NCBI GenBank assembly: GCA_015063645.1
Contig: SVTS01000011.1
Location: 1 to 49,316, forward strand
DNA from: Oscillospiraceae bacterium
Lineage (GTDB): Bacteria > Bacillota > Clostridia > Oscillospirales > CAG-272
Direction of reading: 5' to 3'
DNA: 49,316 nt
In this document: positions 30,173-38,064 of the stretch, piece after piece
Layout: every line of letters starts with the position of its first letter
How positions within the stretch are numbered: position 1 is the first letter of the stretch
Notes under the pieces: generated by a model
Databases searched by the model: none
Told to the model about the DNA's origin: nothing
The model's input: the letters and a program-made list of their open reading frames with translations, nothing else
Made by a program: the position numbers and the translations under genes

Positions 30173-31384
30173 ATGGCAGAACGTCTTACTGTCGCAGTGA
30201 TCGGCTGCGGCTCCTTCGCAAGAAACTTCGTTCCCCTCTTCAAAGTACATCCCACGGTGGACAAGGTATATGTCTGCGATCTGATCCCCGAAAAGGCGCA
30301 GGAATACTCCGAGAAATTCGATGTGGAGATCGTTCCCACCTTCGAGGACGTGCTGGCAAGCACGGAGATCAACGCCGTGGCGATTTTCGCACAGCGGCAT
30401 CTCCACGGAGAGCTGGTCATCCGGGCGCTGGAGGCAGGCAAGCATGTTTATTCCGCCGTGCCCATGGGCATCACGGTGGAGGAGTGCCGCCGCATCGTCG
30501 CCGCGCAGAAGCAGTCCGGCAAGACCTACATGATGGGCGAGACCTGCATCTACTATCCCTGCTCCATGTACTGCAAGGAAGCCTATGAGCGGGGTGATTT
30601 CGGCAATTTCGTCTACGGCGAAGCCCAGTATTTCCACGATCTGCTCCACTTCAAGGAAGAGTACCGCAACGATCCCGCAGGCGGCGGTGCTCCGCCGTTC
30701 TTCTATCCCACCCATTCCACCGCGATGCTGCTGAACGCGCTGGGTGAGAGTGTTGTCCGCGTTACCGGCATGGGCTACAAGGACAAGGAAGAAGTCTCCC
30801 ACTTCGGTGCGGGCAAGAATCCCTGGGACAACGAATTTTCCGATGAATTTGCCCTGATGGAACTGACAAACGGCGGTATCATCCGCATCTCCGAGTGCCG
30901 CCGGATCGGTTACAAGGCGCCGTCCTCCTACATCTCCGGTTTCTACGGCACGAAGGGTGCCTATCAGTACGCCAATGCGCAGCACACCCAGACCTCGCTG
31001 ACCGAGGAGGGTGTCATTCTGAAGGATGTCAGCGCCCGTGTCAATCCCACGGCGATGACGGAAGCAAAGGAAGAGATGAACGGAAGCGAACACTTCAAGC
31101 ATCTGGTTGCCAACCACAGATGGGCATGGAACAACAACTATGCGCCCGTACAGGAGGAGCGCCGCGCGGCAATGCCCGAGAGCTTCCACGACGACACGCT
31201 GCACAACGGTCACATGGCATCCCACAAATTCCTGATCGACGATTTCTGCACAGCGGCTTCAAACGGAACAAAGCCGCCCGTTGATGCGCAGGCTGCCGCA
31301 CGCTTCACCGTGCCGGGGCTTCTGGCGCATGAATCCGCTGTTAAGGGCGGTGTGCCGATTGAGGTACCGGAAGATTTGAGATAA
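30173..31384 (+). CDS. Gfo/Idh/MocA-family protein with altered active site (1)
   Basis: A 403-residue protein. The Rossmann N-terminus has VAVIGCGSFARNF, and the C-terminal alpha/beta domain begins near residue 130. The usual EKP motif is replaced by Ala95-Val96-Pro97 (HVYSAVPMG), so the catalytic lysine is absent, and the second motif reads YPTHSTAMLL with His181 but no paired Asp. NAD(P) may still bind. It could be a lyase-like or structural member, or belong to a subfamily with other catalysis. The start at 30173 follows GGGAGG. It shares a divergent promoter region with araC, and a terminator follows. Confidence 0.85.
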   Translation: MAERLTVAVIGCGSFARNFVPLFKVHPTVDKVYVCDLIPEKAQEYSEKFDVEIVPTFEDVLASTEINAVAIFAQRHLHGELVIRALEAGKHVYSAVPMGITVEECRRIVAAQKQSGKTYMMGETCIYYPCSMYCKEAYERGDFGNFVYGEAQYFHDLLHFKEEYRNDPAGGGAPPFFYPTHSTAMLLNALGESVVRVTGMGYKDKEEVSHFGAGKNPWDNEFSDEFALMELTNGGIIRISECRRIGYKAPSSYISGFYGTKGAYQYANAQHTQTSLTEEGVILKDVSARVNPTAMTEAKEEMNGSEHFKHLVANHRWAWNNNYAPVQEERRAAMPESFHDDTLHNGHMASHKFLIDDFCTAASNGTKPPVDAQAAARFTVPGLLAHESAVKGGVPIEVPEDLR

Positions 31385-31393
31385 AAGATACGC

Positions 31394-31430
31394 GGGGGAA
31401 CCTTTTTGAAAAAGGTTCCCCCGTCTTTTA
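31394..31430 (+). terminator. Terminator of the first Gfo/Idh/MocA gene
   Basis: A 13 bp stem (GGGGGAACCTTTT / AAAAGGTTCCCCC region, 31394-31422) followed by GTCTTTTA. It lies 10 bp past the stop codon and may also serve the converging SBP2 gene. Confidence 0.8.
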
Positions 31431-31475
31431 TTCCTTTATCGCCGTCACTTCGGCGCCTTCCGCGTCGGGATATGA
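31428..31475 (-). pseudogene. Relic of a heparinase-like gene 3' end
   Basis: Minus-strand codons here read SYPDAEGAEVTAIKE and stop. The intact heparinase-like gene ends TYPDAEGVEVTVRKDR. At the DNA level about 27 of 31 bases match (33124-33154). The relic begins about 10 bp beyond the SBP2 stop and has no start, so it is the remnant of a second copy or of a rearrangement that moved SBP2. Confidence 0.6.
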
Positions 31476-31485
31476 TTTTACAGGA

Positions 31486-32973
31486 TTATTCAGCGTATGC
31501 CTTAAGGAGATCAGCCAGTTTCTGCTCGATAGTACCCTTCTTGGCTTCGAAGAAGCTGACCAGACCCTTCCTTCCGGAGAGGATATAGGAAGTGAGCATA
31601 TCGGAGGCACCGAGCTCTGCATAGAACACATCAGAGAACGCGAAGTATGTAGTGGTTGCAACGATATCCAGCATCTCAGCGGTGAGAGCATCGCGGGCAA
31701 CCTTACCCTTGAGTGCAAATTCATAGTACGCGGGAATAATGTTAATGAAACCGTAGGATGCCATTGCTTCGAGAAGGAAGGTGCACTTCTCGGGCTCCTT
31801 GACCGTGATGGGAAGGGAAGCAACGGTAACGGTACGGAGAACGGAAGTGATATAATCTTCCTGGTTCTCGTCATATTTCGGATAAGGAAGGATACCGAAA
31901 TCGCTCTCCATATCACGCAGACCTTCCACCTCCTTCAGACGACCGGAAGTGAAAGCGGAATGATTCATTTTGAAGGTGTTGGCCCATCTCTCGCTGGAGT
32001 TTGCCCCTTCGATTCCGGCTTTGATTTCGGCTCCGTCTACATTGGCAAAAACGGAAGTTGCGCAGAAATCGAAAATCCTGTCAAATGCATTGACTTCCTT
32101 CTCATCCGGGAAGTTGAGTATCCGCTTTCCGCTGTCATCAGTATCGAATATCGTACAGCCTGTGGAATAAATGAACGGATTGAGACCGTTATTGTAGGCA
32201 GTATATCCGAACTGATCGGCTGCCGTCATCTTACCGTCACCGTCTACATCCCGGGAGAACTTTGCGCTCAGCTCAATAAATGTATCCAGCGTCCACTTGC
32301 CGTCCTTGACCAGCTGGTAGGGATACTCAATCTTATTGTTGTCAAAGAGTTTCATATTGAAAACCACAACATTGGAGTCGGCGATCGTGGAAACAGCATA
32401 GTCACCCATCAGGGAGTAGAGGCGGCCGTTGACGGTTGCATTGGAGTGGTAACCGTCTTTCCAATAAGGCTTCGAAAAATCAACATGCTCCGCATTGGCA
32501 AGATCATGATACACATGCTGTACAGCCAGAGGCAGAACGATATTGGACTGACCGGTGATGATATCGAAGGCATCGTCACCAGCCAGCGTAGTGCTGGTGA
32601 TCAGCTCCGAATAGGTGGCTCTGGATGTCCAGACTCCCGGCTGCTGGACATACTTAAAGTTGACCTTGAAGCGCTCGGACAGTGTAAGATTACGGCTGTA
32701 CACAGCAGCATTGACCACATCACCGTCATCTTCGGCTTCGAATTCGTATCCCAGCTCCGTGCGGACAAGGAAAGTGAACTCCTCACCCTTGAAATCGCGC
32801 TCGGGGAGATTGTCCTCGTTGGGGTTCTTTGTTTCGCCGACGGTGGTTTCCTCTGCCGCAGTGGTATCCGTATCGGACGTATCATCCGAAGGAGTGGAAG
32901 AGCAGGCCGCCAGAGTGGATGCCAGCATCAGCGATGCAAGCAGTGCAGAAAGTGTGCGTTTTACTGAAAGCAT
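31486..32973 (-). CDS. Extracellular solute-binding lipoprotein, SBP2
   Basis: A 495-residue lipoprotein. The lipobox is LAAC with Cys24, and a Thr/Asp-rich linker follows. The mature domain has the family 1 features AGDDAFDIITGQ, LANAEHVDFSKPYW, an EF-hand-like loop at 242-253 (DVDGDGKMTAAD) and GILPYPKYDENQEDY. GGGAGA precedes the ATG. It is divergent-free: its promoter lies 40 bp upstream on the same strand, between it and the heparinase stop. Given the neighbouring heparinase-like gene, an acidic oligosaccharide is a reasonable ligand. No permease is near. Confidence 0.88.
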   Translation of the reverse strand: MLSVKRTLSALLASLMLASTLAACSSTPSDDTSDTDTTAAEETTVGETKNPNEDNLPERDFKGEEFTFLVRTELGYEFEAEDDGDVVNAAVYSRNLTLSERFKVNFKYVQQPGVWTSRATYSELITSTTLAGDDAFDIITGQSNIVLPLAVQHVYHDLANAEHVDFSKPYWKDGYHSNATVNGRLYSLMGDYAVSTIADSNVVVFNMKLFDNNKIEYPYQLVKDGKWTLDTFIELSAKFSRDVDGDGKMTAADQFGYTAYNNGLNPFIYSTGCTIFDTDDSGKRILNFPDEKEVNAFDRIFDFCATSVFANVDGAEIKAGIEGANSSERWANTFKMNHSAFTSGRLKEVEGLRDMESDFGILPYPKYDENQEDYITSVLRTVTVASLPITVKEPEKCTFLLEAMASYGFINIIPAYYEFALKGKVARDALTAEMLDIVATTTYFAFSDVFYAELGASDMLTSYILSGRKGLVSFFEAKKGTIEQKLADLLKAYAE

Positions 32974-32987
32974 GGTATATCTCCCTA

Positions 32988-33062
32988 TAAAATTTGTGAT
33001 TTTCCACCTTTATTATAACATCCATTCCGTGGAAAAACAATGCATACTATCCACAAATTTTA
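32988..33062 (-). promoter_or_regulatory. SBP2 promoter flanked by 11 bp inverted repeats
   Basis: Minus strand: TTGTTT (33035-33040), 17 bp, TATAAT (33012-33017). The promoter is bracketed by TAAAATTTGTG (32988-32998) and its exact inverse CACAAATTTTA (33052-33062), which are candidate binding sites for one of the regulators. Confidence 0.6.
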
Positions 33063-33106
33063 AGGATACCCCCCCCGGATTGTGCACATTGCACAAACGC
33101 GATTTC

Positions 33107-34762
33107 CTACCGATCCTTCCGAACCGTCACCTCAACACCTTCCGCGTCGGGATACGTGATCATATACACCGTATGGGGATCTTTCTCATTTTCATCAAAC
33201 TCCGCGAAGCGGGAGTAATACGAAAACGTGGAAATCTCCGGCGCACCGGCGGTGCACCGCAGCGTATATTCCCCAATGCGCACACTGCCGTCCGGCTGCA
33301 TCTGCGGCGGAATCTCCGTCACAAACCGCTCCGCAAAGCGGGTGCCCTGCGCAGCTTCATCCCGGATGCGGATGCCGCGATCCAGCAGGGTAAAGGTGCG
33401 TGTCAGCTGCACGTCACCGTACGCGCCGCCGATCTGTGCGGCAAAATGATCCGCATCTGCGGCGATCACGCTGCCGGCGTACTTCTTCCCCGCTTTCTGC
33501 GCTTCCCCGTTCACGATGGGCACAGAATGCCCCAGGGATGACGCGCACATATCCTTATACCGTTCCGCGCCGAAATAGGCGGCGTAGTACACGGGGAATC
33601 CGATATCGTCCAGGATATATTCTCCCTGATCGAACAGGATAAAGCTGCCCACATCATTGTGATTGTGCGGCTCATCGTTGTGTCCCGCCTTGGCGGCGAG
33701 GACATAATCGCGGGTTTTATTTATGTACCACTGTGCGCTCTCATAATACATCCACCCGCCTGTCGGCTGAGGCAGATCGGGACAGGACGCATACAGGCTC
33801 CGCATGAACGGCGCAAAGCGGTAGCGCAGATCGTCCCCGAATCCGGCGGCGCAGGACGGCGGCGGCGGGACAATACCCTCATACCGCTCGCAGAGGATCT
33901 GCCACAGCCCGGAATTATACTTGAATCGGTGGGGCGAATCGGAGAAGGTCAAAACGCAGTCCTCGTATCCCAGATAGGTATGCGCCCCGAAACGGGCGAT
34001 TTTTTCCACCTTGGGATCGGCGAAATAGTTGATTTTGCCGTCCGTATACTGATACAGCCGGTCGGCAAAATAGCAGAAGAACGAGAATCCGTAGCTCCAG
34101 TAGAGGCTTCCCTCCTGACAGCATCCGTCCCCGTCAAAACTGTCCAGAAAATCCTGTGCGGAGCGCTGCATGGCGGGCAGGCACTCCTCGAAGACGTCCC
34201 GCAGATCCAGCGCGGTGATCGCCTCGCACACGCCGCATACGCACACGCCCGACCAGTTATTGACCGGCCAGCGGGCAGGATTTTTCCGATAGGGCTCCAC
34301 GATGCGGCGCATCAGTTCGTATTTCATCCGATCCCGCACCTCGGGCGGCAGAACATCGCCGAGGACGTCATAGATCTCGCTGAGAGCGCAGGCGGTCTCC
34401 GACGCGAAGAGATCAATACGGGTGATGCGCTCCTCCGGCGTGCGGCACCGTGTGATATGGGCGGGAACCGCCCACATGTATTCGTCGCACACCGCCCAGA
34501 TCACATCGCACAGCTTTGCAAGCCAACGGGGATCCTCATCCACCAGTACCATGGCGGTGAAGATACAGAGCTGGCGGCGGTGCTCAAAATATTCGCTTTC
34601 ATACTCGCCCCGGCTTCCCTTGGTGCGGAAGAGATGGAAATTGTGATAGGACAGCGCGCAGAGCGGCTGATCCAGCAGTTTTTCCGCCTCAGTGCGGATG
34701 CGGGCAAGCACGTCCCGATTGGCATCGGTGACGGCAAGAGGATAGGTGAATGGATGGAACAT
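33107..34762 (-). CDS. Heparinase II/III-like protein (polysaccharide lyase type)
   Basis: A 550-residue protein. The N-terminal two-thirds are an alpha/alpha toroid (ITRIDLFASETACALSEIYD, NNWSGVCVCG at 168-177, QEGSLYWSYGFSFF with candidate Tyr residues). The C-terminal beta-sandwich contains EPHNHNDVGSF (His366, His368, Asp370), the heparinase II/III and alginate-lyase signature. Such enzymes cleave uronic-acid polymers by beta-elimination. There is no signal peptide, so it should act on imported oligosaccharides. The start at 34762 follows AAGGAG at 12 nt. Its last codons are duplicated as a relic beyond SBP2. Confidence 0.85.
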   Translation of the reverse strand: MFHPFTYPLAVTDANRDVLARIRTEAEKLLDQPLCALSYHNFHLFRTKGSRGEYESEYFEHRRQLCIFTAMVLVDEDPRWLAKLCDVIWAVCDEYMWAVPAHITRCRTPEERITRIDLFASETACALSEIYDVLGDVLPPEVRDRMKYELMRRIVEPYRKNPARWPVNNWSGVCVCGVCEAITALDLRDVFEECLPAMQRSAQDFLDSFDGDGCCQEGSLYWSYGFSFFCYFADRLYQYTDGKINYFADPKVEKIARFGAHTYLGYEDCVLTFSDSPHRFKYNSGLWQILCERYEGIVPPPPSCAAGFGDDLRYRFAPFMRSLYASCPDLPQPTGGWMYYESAQWYINKTRDYVLAAKAGHNDEPHNHNDVGSFILFDQGEYILDDIGFPVYYAAYFGAERYKDMCASSLGHSVPIVNGEAQKAGKKYAGSVIAADADHFAAQIGGAYGDVQLTRTFTLLDRGIRIRDEAAQGTRFAERFVTEIPPQMQPDGSVRIGEYTLRCTAGAPEISTFSYYSRFAEFDENEKDPHTVYMITYPDAEGVEVTVRKDR

Positions 34763-34799
34763 ACAGGCACAGTTCTCCTTTATTGGATTTATCGGGGGT

Positions 34800-34861
34800 G
34801 TCGGGGGCTGTGCCCCCGACCACAAACAAAACAAACGGGGGTCTAAGGGGGGTATCCCCCC
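34800..34861. repeat. G-rich paired hairpins (D4)
   Basis: GTCGGGGGC-TGT-GCCCCCGAC (34800-34820) and GGGGGG-TAT-CCCCCC (34847-34861), between the trmO stop and the heparinase start. Same layout as D2. Confidence 0.75.
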
Positions 34862-34894
34862 TGAAGGAACGATGGGTTGGGGCAAATCTGCATT

Positions 34895-35584
34895 TCAGCG
34901 GCAGGTCGCCGCACCAGGTTTTCCTTCGGCAACCTCCGTCACATACAGCACGCCGCCGCGCACCGTAAACTTCACTTCCCAGTCGGCGTAGTGCATGCCG
35001 TGCTCCTCGCCCTCTCCTTTATAGGAGGGACGGGGATCGCCCGACAGGATCTCTCTGATCTCCGTCTGCCTCGCCTCCGGCAGGGCGAAGAACCGCTCAT
35101 CTTCAATCTCCACCGGGATGCGGCGTTCAGAGAGATTCTCCGTGAATCCGCCCACGGCTTCGGGATGGGCATCCGCATAAGGCAGATACGGCTTGATATC
35201 GTAGATCGGCGTGCCGTCCATCAGATCCGCACCGATAACGTGCAGAACCGGTCCCTCATCGGTGAATTCGATCTTCTCCAGCCGCACGGCGGAGAGTCCG
35301 ATGGGATTCGGACGAAAGGGCGAACGGGTGGCGAACACGCCCACGCGCTTATTGCCGCCCAGCAGGGGCGGACGCACCGTGGGCGACCAATCCTCTCTGA
35401 CGGCAAGTGAAAACTGCCACAGGATCCAGATATGGGAAAATTCCTCCAGCCCCCGCACCGCTTCCCGTACACGGTACGGCTCCTCAAAGACGATCCGGGC
35501 ACGGGCGGACTGCACCAGTCCGCTCTGGCGGGGAATACCGAATTTTTCCTTATAATCCGAGCGGATGCGGGCGATGATTTTCAT
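34895..35584 (-). CDS. trmO: tRNA t6A37 N6-methyltransferase TrmO
   Basis: A 229-residue member of the TrmO/YaeB (VirR-like) family, which uses SAM to methylate N6-threonylcarbamoyladenosine at position 37 of tRNA. Family blocks are FGIPRQSGLV, IWILWQFS, RVGVFATRSPFRPNPIGLS (with the RSPxRPN core), VIGADLMDGTPIYDIKPYLP and a C-terminal YADWEVKFTV domain. The start at 35584 has GGAGG at 6 nt. The leader can fold so that this GGAGG pairs with CCTCC near the 5' end, which would limit translation. It is divergent from the M20 peptidase gene and has a fully consensus promoter. Confidence 0.93.
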   Translation of the reverse strand: MKIIARIRSDYKEKFGIPRQSGLVQSARARIVFEEPYRVREAVRGLEEFSHIWILWQFSLAVREDWSPTVRPPLLGGNKRVGVFATRSPFRPNPIGLSAVRLEKIEFTDEGPVLHVIGADLMDGTPIYDIKPYLPYADAHPEAVGGFTENLSERRIPVEIEDERFFALPEARQTEIREILSGDPRPSYKGEGEEHGMHYADWEVKFTVRGGVLYVTEVAEGKPGAATCR

Positions 35585-35590
35585 AAAAAG

Positions 35591-35623
35591 CCTCCGGAAT
35601 CTCCGACAGAAACACGCCGGAGG
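35591..35623 (-). promoter_or_regulatory. Predicted Shine-Dalgarno-masking stem in the trmO leader
   Basis: On the minus strand, CCTCCGG (35623-35617) pairs perfectly with CCGGAGG (35597-35591), which contains the trmO ribosome site. The loop is 19 nt. The predicted transcript starts at about 35627, directly before the upstream arm. Confidence 0.6.
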
Positions 35624-35633
35624 ATGTAGTCTT

Positions 35634-35662
35634 ATTATACTACAGGGAACAGGTATTGTCAA
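35634..35662 (-). promoter_or_regulatory. Consensus promoter of trmO
   Basis: Minus strand: TTGACA (35657-35662), 17 bp, TATAAT (35634-35639), all consensus. Confidence 0.88.
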
Positions 35663-35671
35663 GAATTCGCA

Positions 35672-35700
35672 TTGACAAGAGGGGGAACGGATGGTATAAT
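35672..35700 (+). promoter_or_regulatory. Consensus promoter of the M20 peptidase gene
   Basis: TTGACA (35672-35677), 17 bp, TATAAT (35695-35700), all consensus. Its -35 stands 9 bp from the trmO -35, back to back, within TGTCAA-N9-TTGACA. Confidence 0.88.
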
Positions 35701-35760
35701 GATGAAAACGGGATTGCATCCCTGTCGGCGATTACATCTCACATCCGGAGGAGAAACATC

Positions 35761-36912
35761 ATGACCATGATGGACAGAATAAACGAAAAAATCCGGGAAC
35801 TGACCCCGGAATATACCCGCCTGTGGGCGGAGATCTGCACGATCGAAAGCCCCACGGTATACAAAGCCGGCGTGGACGCGGTCTGCCGCCGTCTGACGGA
35901 ATACGCAGAGGCAAAGGGCTGGCAGACGGAGATCTGCCCGCAGGAGGTTTCCGGGGACGTGGCGTGCATCACGCTCCATCCGGGTGCGCCCGGCGCGCCC
36001 ATTGCCCTCTCCGGGCACATGGATACGGTCCATCCCGTGGGCTCCTTCGGCACCCCTGCGGTGCGTATGGATGAGACAAAGATCTACGGACCGGGCGTAC
36101 AGGACTGCAAGGGCGGCATCATTGCGGCGATGCTGGCGATGGATGCGCTGGAACAGTGCGGATTTGACGCCCGTCCCGTGATGCTCCTGCTGCAGAGTGA
36201 CGAGGAAAAAGGCAGCATGCCCAGCCGGCAGGCAACGATCAACTGGATTTGCGAAAAGGCAAAAGGGGCGGCGGCTTTCCTCAACGGTGAGGGACGCGGC
36301 ATCGGCAAAGCCTTGGTCAGCTGCAAGGGCATTCTCCGCTTTGAATTCCGCGTGCACGGCGTGGGCGGTCACTCCTCCCAGTGCTATAAGCTGTCAAACG
36401 CGATTCTGGATGCCACGTATCGGATTCAGGAATTGGAAAAGCAGAAGAATCCCGACGGCATCACCTGCAACTGCGGCACCATCTCCGGCGGCACGGTTCC
36501 CAATGCCGTAGCGGAGGAATGCGTCTTCACCGCGGATTTCCGCTTCCCGCAATATACGGATATGGAAGTGATCCGCGAAATCGTCCGCCGTGCGGCTGAG
36601 GCAGAGCATCTGAGCGGATGCCGGTGCGAAGCGGTGGAAATCAGCCACCGTCCGCCCATGGAAAGAGTACAGCGGAATCTGGATCTGCTGGCGCATATCA
36701 ATGAAATCCTCGCCGCGCGAGGCATGCAGACGCTGGAGCCGACCCGTGCCAACGGCGGCACGGATGCGGCATACGTTACGCTGGCAGGCATCCCCTGCGT
36801 GGACTCCTTCGGCGTTATCGGCGGCAGTGTACACACCGTAAACGAGTTCGCTCTGCTGGACTCGCTCCCCTCCACGGCGGAGCTGATCTGCACGGTGATT
36901 GCGGGATTCTGA
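35761..36912 (+). CDS. M20-family metallopeptidase (ArgE/DapE/CPG2 type)
   Basis: A 383-residue cytoplasmic zinc hydrolase. SGHMDTVHP gives His86 and Asp88, GPGVQDCKGG the bridging Asp115, and SDEEKGS the catalytic Glu148 and metal Glu149. The dimerisation domain follows (RFEFRVHGVGGHSSQCYKLS), and the last zinc ligand is in GGSVHTVNEF. Substrates of the family include acyl-amino acids and C-terminal Glu of folates or peptides, and cannot be decided here. GGAGGAG precedes the ATG. Consensus promoter; a probable terminator lies 170 bp downstream. Confidence 0.9.
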   Translation: MTMMDRINEKIRELTPEYTRLWAEICTIESPTVYKAGVDAVCRRLTEYAEAKGWQTEICPQEVSGDVACITLHPGAPGAPIALSGHMDTVHPVGSFGTPAVRMDETKIYGPGVQDCKGGIIAAMLAMDALEQCGFDARPVMLLLQSDEEKGSMPSRQATINWICEKAKGAAAFLNGEGRGIGKALVSCKGILRFEFRVHGVGGHSSQCYKLSNAILDATYRIQELEKQKNPDGITCNCGTISGGTVPNAVAEECVFTADFRFPQYTDMEVIREIVRRAAEAEHLSGCRCEAVEISHRPPMERVQRNLDLLAHINEILAARGMQTLEPTRANGGTDAAYVTLAGIPCVDSFGVIGGSVHTVNEFALLDSLPSTAELICTVIAGF

Positions 36913-36929
36913 GAATTGCCCCCGGGGTG

Positions 36930-37045
36930 CCAAGGGGGTGCGGGTCTCCACTGGAGACCTCAAAATGCGAAGCATTTTGAAGCACTGACCGAGCCGGCAG
37001 GCGAGACCGCCCCTTGCACGCGGCGTTAGCCGCGGAAAAAGCTGC
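36930..37045. repeat. Partial end of the palindromic intergenic element
   Basis: CCTTGCACGCGGCGTTAGCC and GCGGAAAAAGCTGCACAC at 37012-37048 match the outer end seen at 5243-5280 in inverse orientation. The preceding 80 bp contain GGTCTCC-ACT-GGAGACC and AAAATGC-GAA-GCATTTT stems. No gene is seen in 36913-37080. Confidence 0.6.
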
Positions 37046-37080
37046 ACACAAGCATATTGTATACAGTATACAGTTAAGTC

Positions 37081-37113
37081 AAAGACAGGCGAAAAATCTT
37101 CGCCTGTCTTTTT
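37081..37113. terminator. Bidirectional terminator between M20 and araC
   Basis: A 13 bp perfect stem AAAGACAGGCGAA / TTCGCCTGTCTTT with a 5-nt loop, followed by T residues on the plus strand and preceded by A residues. It overlaps the stop codon of the converging araC gene. Confidence 0.85.
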
Positions 37114-37939
37114 ACATTCCGCTTCTCCGCTTCCATTCACCCGGCGTCATCCCCGTTTCACGGCGGAACATATGTATGAATGCCGATTCCTGCGAGAATC
37201 CGCACCGCTGTGCGGTTTCCGTTACGCTCAGTCCCTGCGCCAGCCAGATTCTCGCCTGCGCGGTCCGGATACCCACCACATATCTGTGCAGTGAAATCCG
37301 GGTGGCGGCGCGAAAATCCGTGATCAGCTTCGTGCGGCTGACGAAAAACTTTTCCGCCAGCACTTCCACGCGCAGATCCTCCTCCAGATGCTCCACCACG
37401 TAATGCATCAGCTCCTGAATATACGGCGGCGTCGGACTGATATCAGGCAGATCATCGGGAATCAGCTCATTGATCTCAAAGAGAAAACAACTCAGAAGAC
37501 TGACCCATACCGACTTGGGCACGCTTGTGTCATTCCGTGCCCGCCATAATCTCTGCAGAATCGGGATAAGCCGCGCCAGCTGCTGCTCGTTTACGGGGAT
37601 CATGCATTCCGCACGCCCCCGCAGCCTGCCGAGGGAACAGATCCCGCCGTACTCCGTCAGTACCGTCGGATTGATCGTCAGCAGATACCGCCGGTATTTC
37701 GCTGTGGTCAGCGTGTTTGATGAGTGCAGGACATACGGCGCACGGTACAGGATATACGGATGATCCGTCACATACTCCTGTCCGCTCACTGTGTGGCGGA
37801 TGGGAATCCGACAGAAATTGATCATAAATTCGTAATGCAGATGCGCATGTTCGCCTGTCATCATGAATCCGTCCGATTCTGTAGGACCTGCAATAAACGT
37901 TCTGGTATATACGTCCCAGAATGGATCCTTGTTCGCCAC
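37112..37939 (-). CDS. AraC-family transcriptional regulator (2)
   Basis: A 275-residue regulator that starts at a GTG (37939) with AAGGA upstream. The N-terminal sensor (HAHLHYEFMINFCRIPIRHT, DHPYILYRAPYVLHSSNT) is cupin-like. The C-terminal domain reads LRVEVLAEKFFVSRTKLITD, YVVGIRTAQARIWLAQGLSV, TETAQRCGFSQESAFIHMFR, ETGMTPGEWKRR. It diverges from SBP3 and probably controls it. A promoter (TTGATA, 17 bp, TAGTAT) lies at 37968-37996. Confidence 0.92.
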   Translation of the reverse strand: MANKDPFWDVYTRTFIAGPTESDGFMMTGEHAHLHYEFMINFCRIPIRHTVSGQEYVTDHPYILYRAPYVLHSSNTLTTAKYRRYLLTINPTVLTEYGGICSLGRLRGRAECMIPVNEQQLARLIPILQRLWRARNDTSVPKSVWVSLLSCFLFEINELIPDDLPDISPTPPYIQELMHYVVEHLEEDLRVEVLAEKFFVSRTKLITDFRAATRISLHRYVVGIRTAQARIWLAQGLSVTETAQRCGFSQESAFIHMFRRETGMTPGEWKRRSGM

Positions 37940-37967
37940 ACTTCATCACCGTCCTTTTTATGCATCA

Positions 37968-38023
37968 ATACTACCATATTTCGTCCGAATTATCAAGACT
38001 TTCGCATATGGTTATGATATAAT
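37968..38023. promoter_or_regulatory. Divergent promoter region of araC(2) and SBP3
   Basis: Minus strand: TTGATA (37991-37996), 17 bp, TAGTAT (37968-37973). Plus strand: a TATAAT at 38018-38023 without a good -35, which suits an activator-dependent promoter for SBP3. Confidence 0.6.
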
Positions 38024-38064
38024 TAAGCTGTAGTAAAAATAAATTCCAAAAGGAGATTTTCTTC

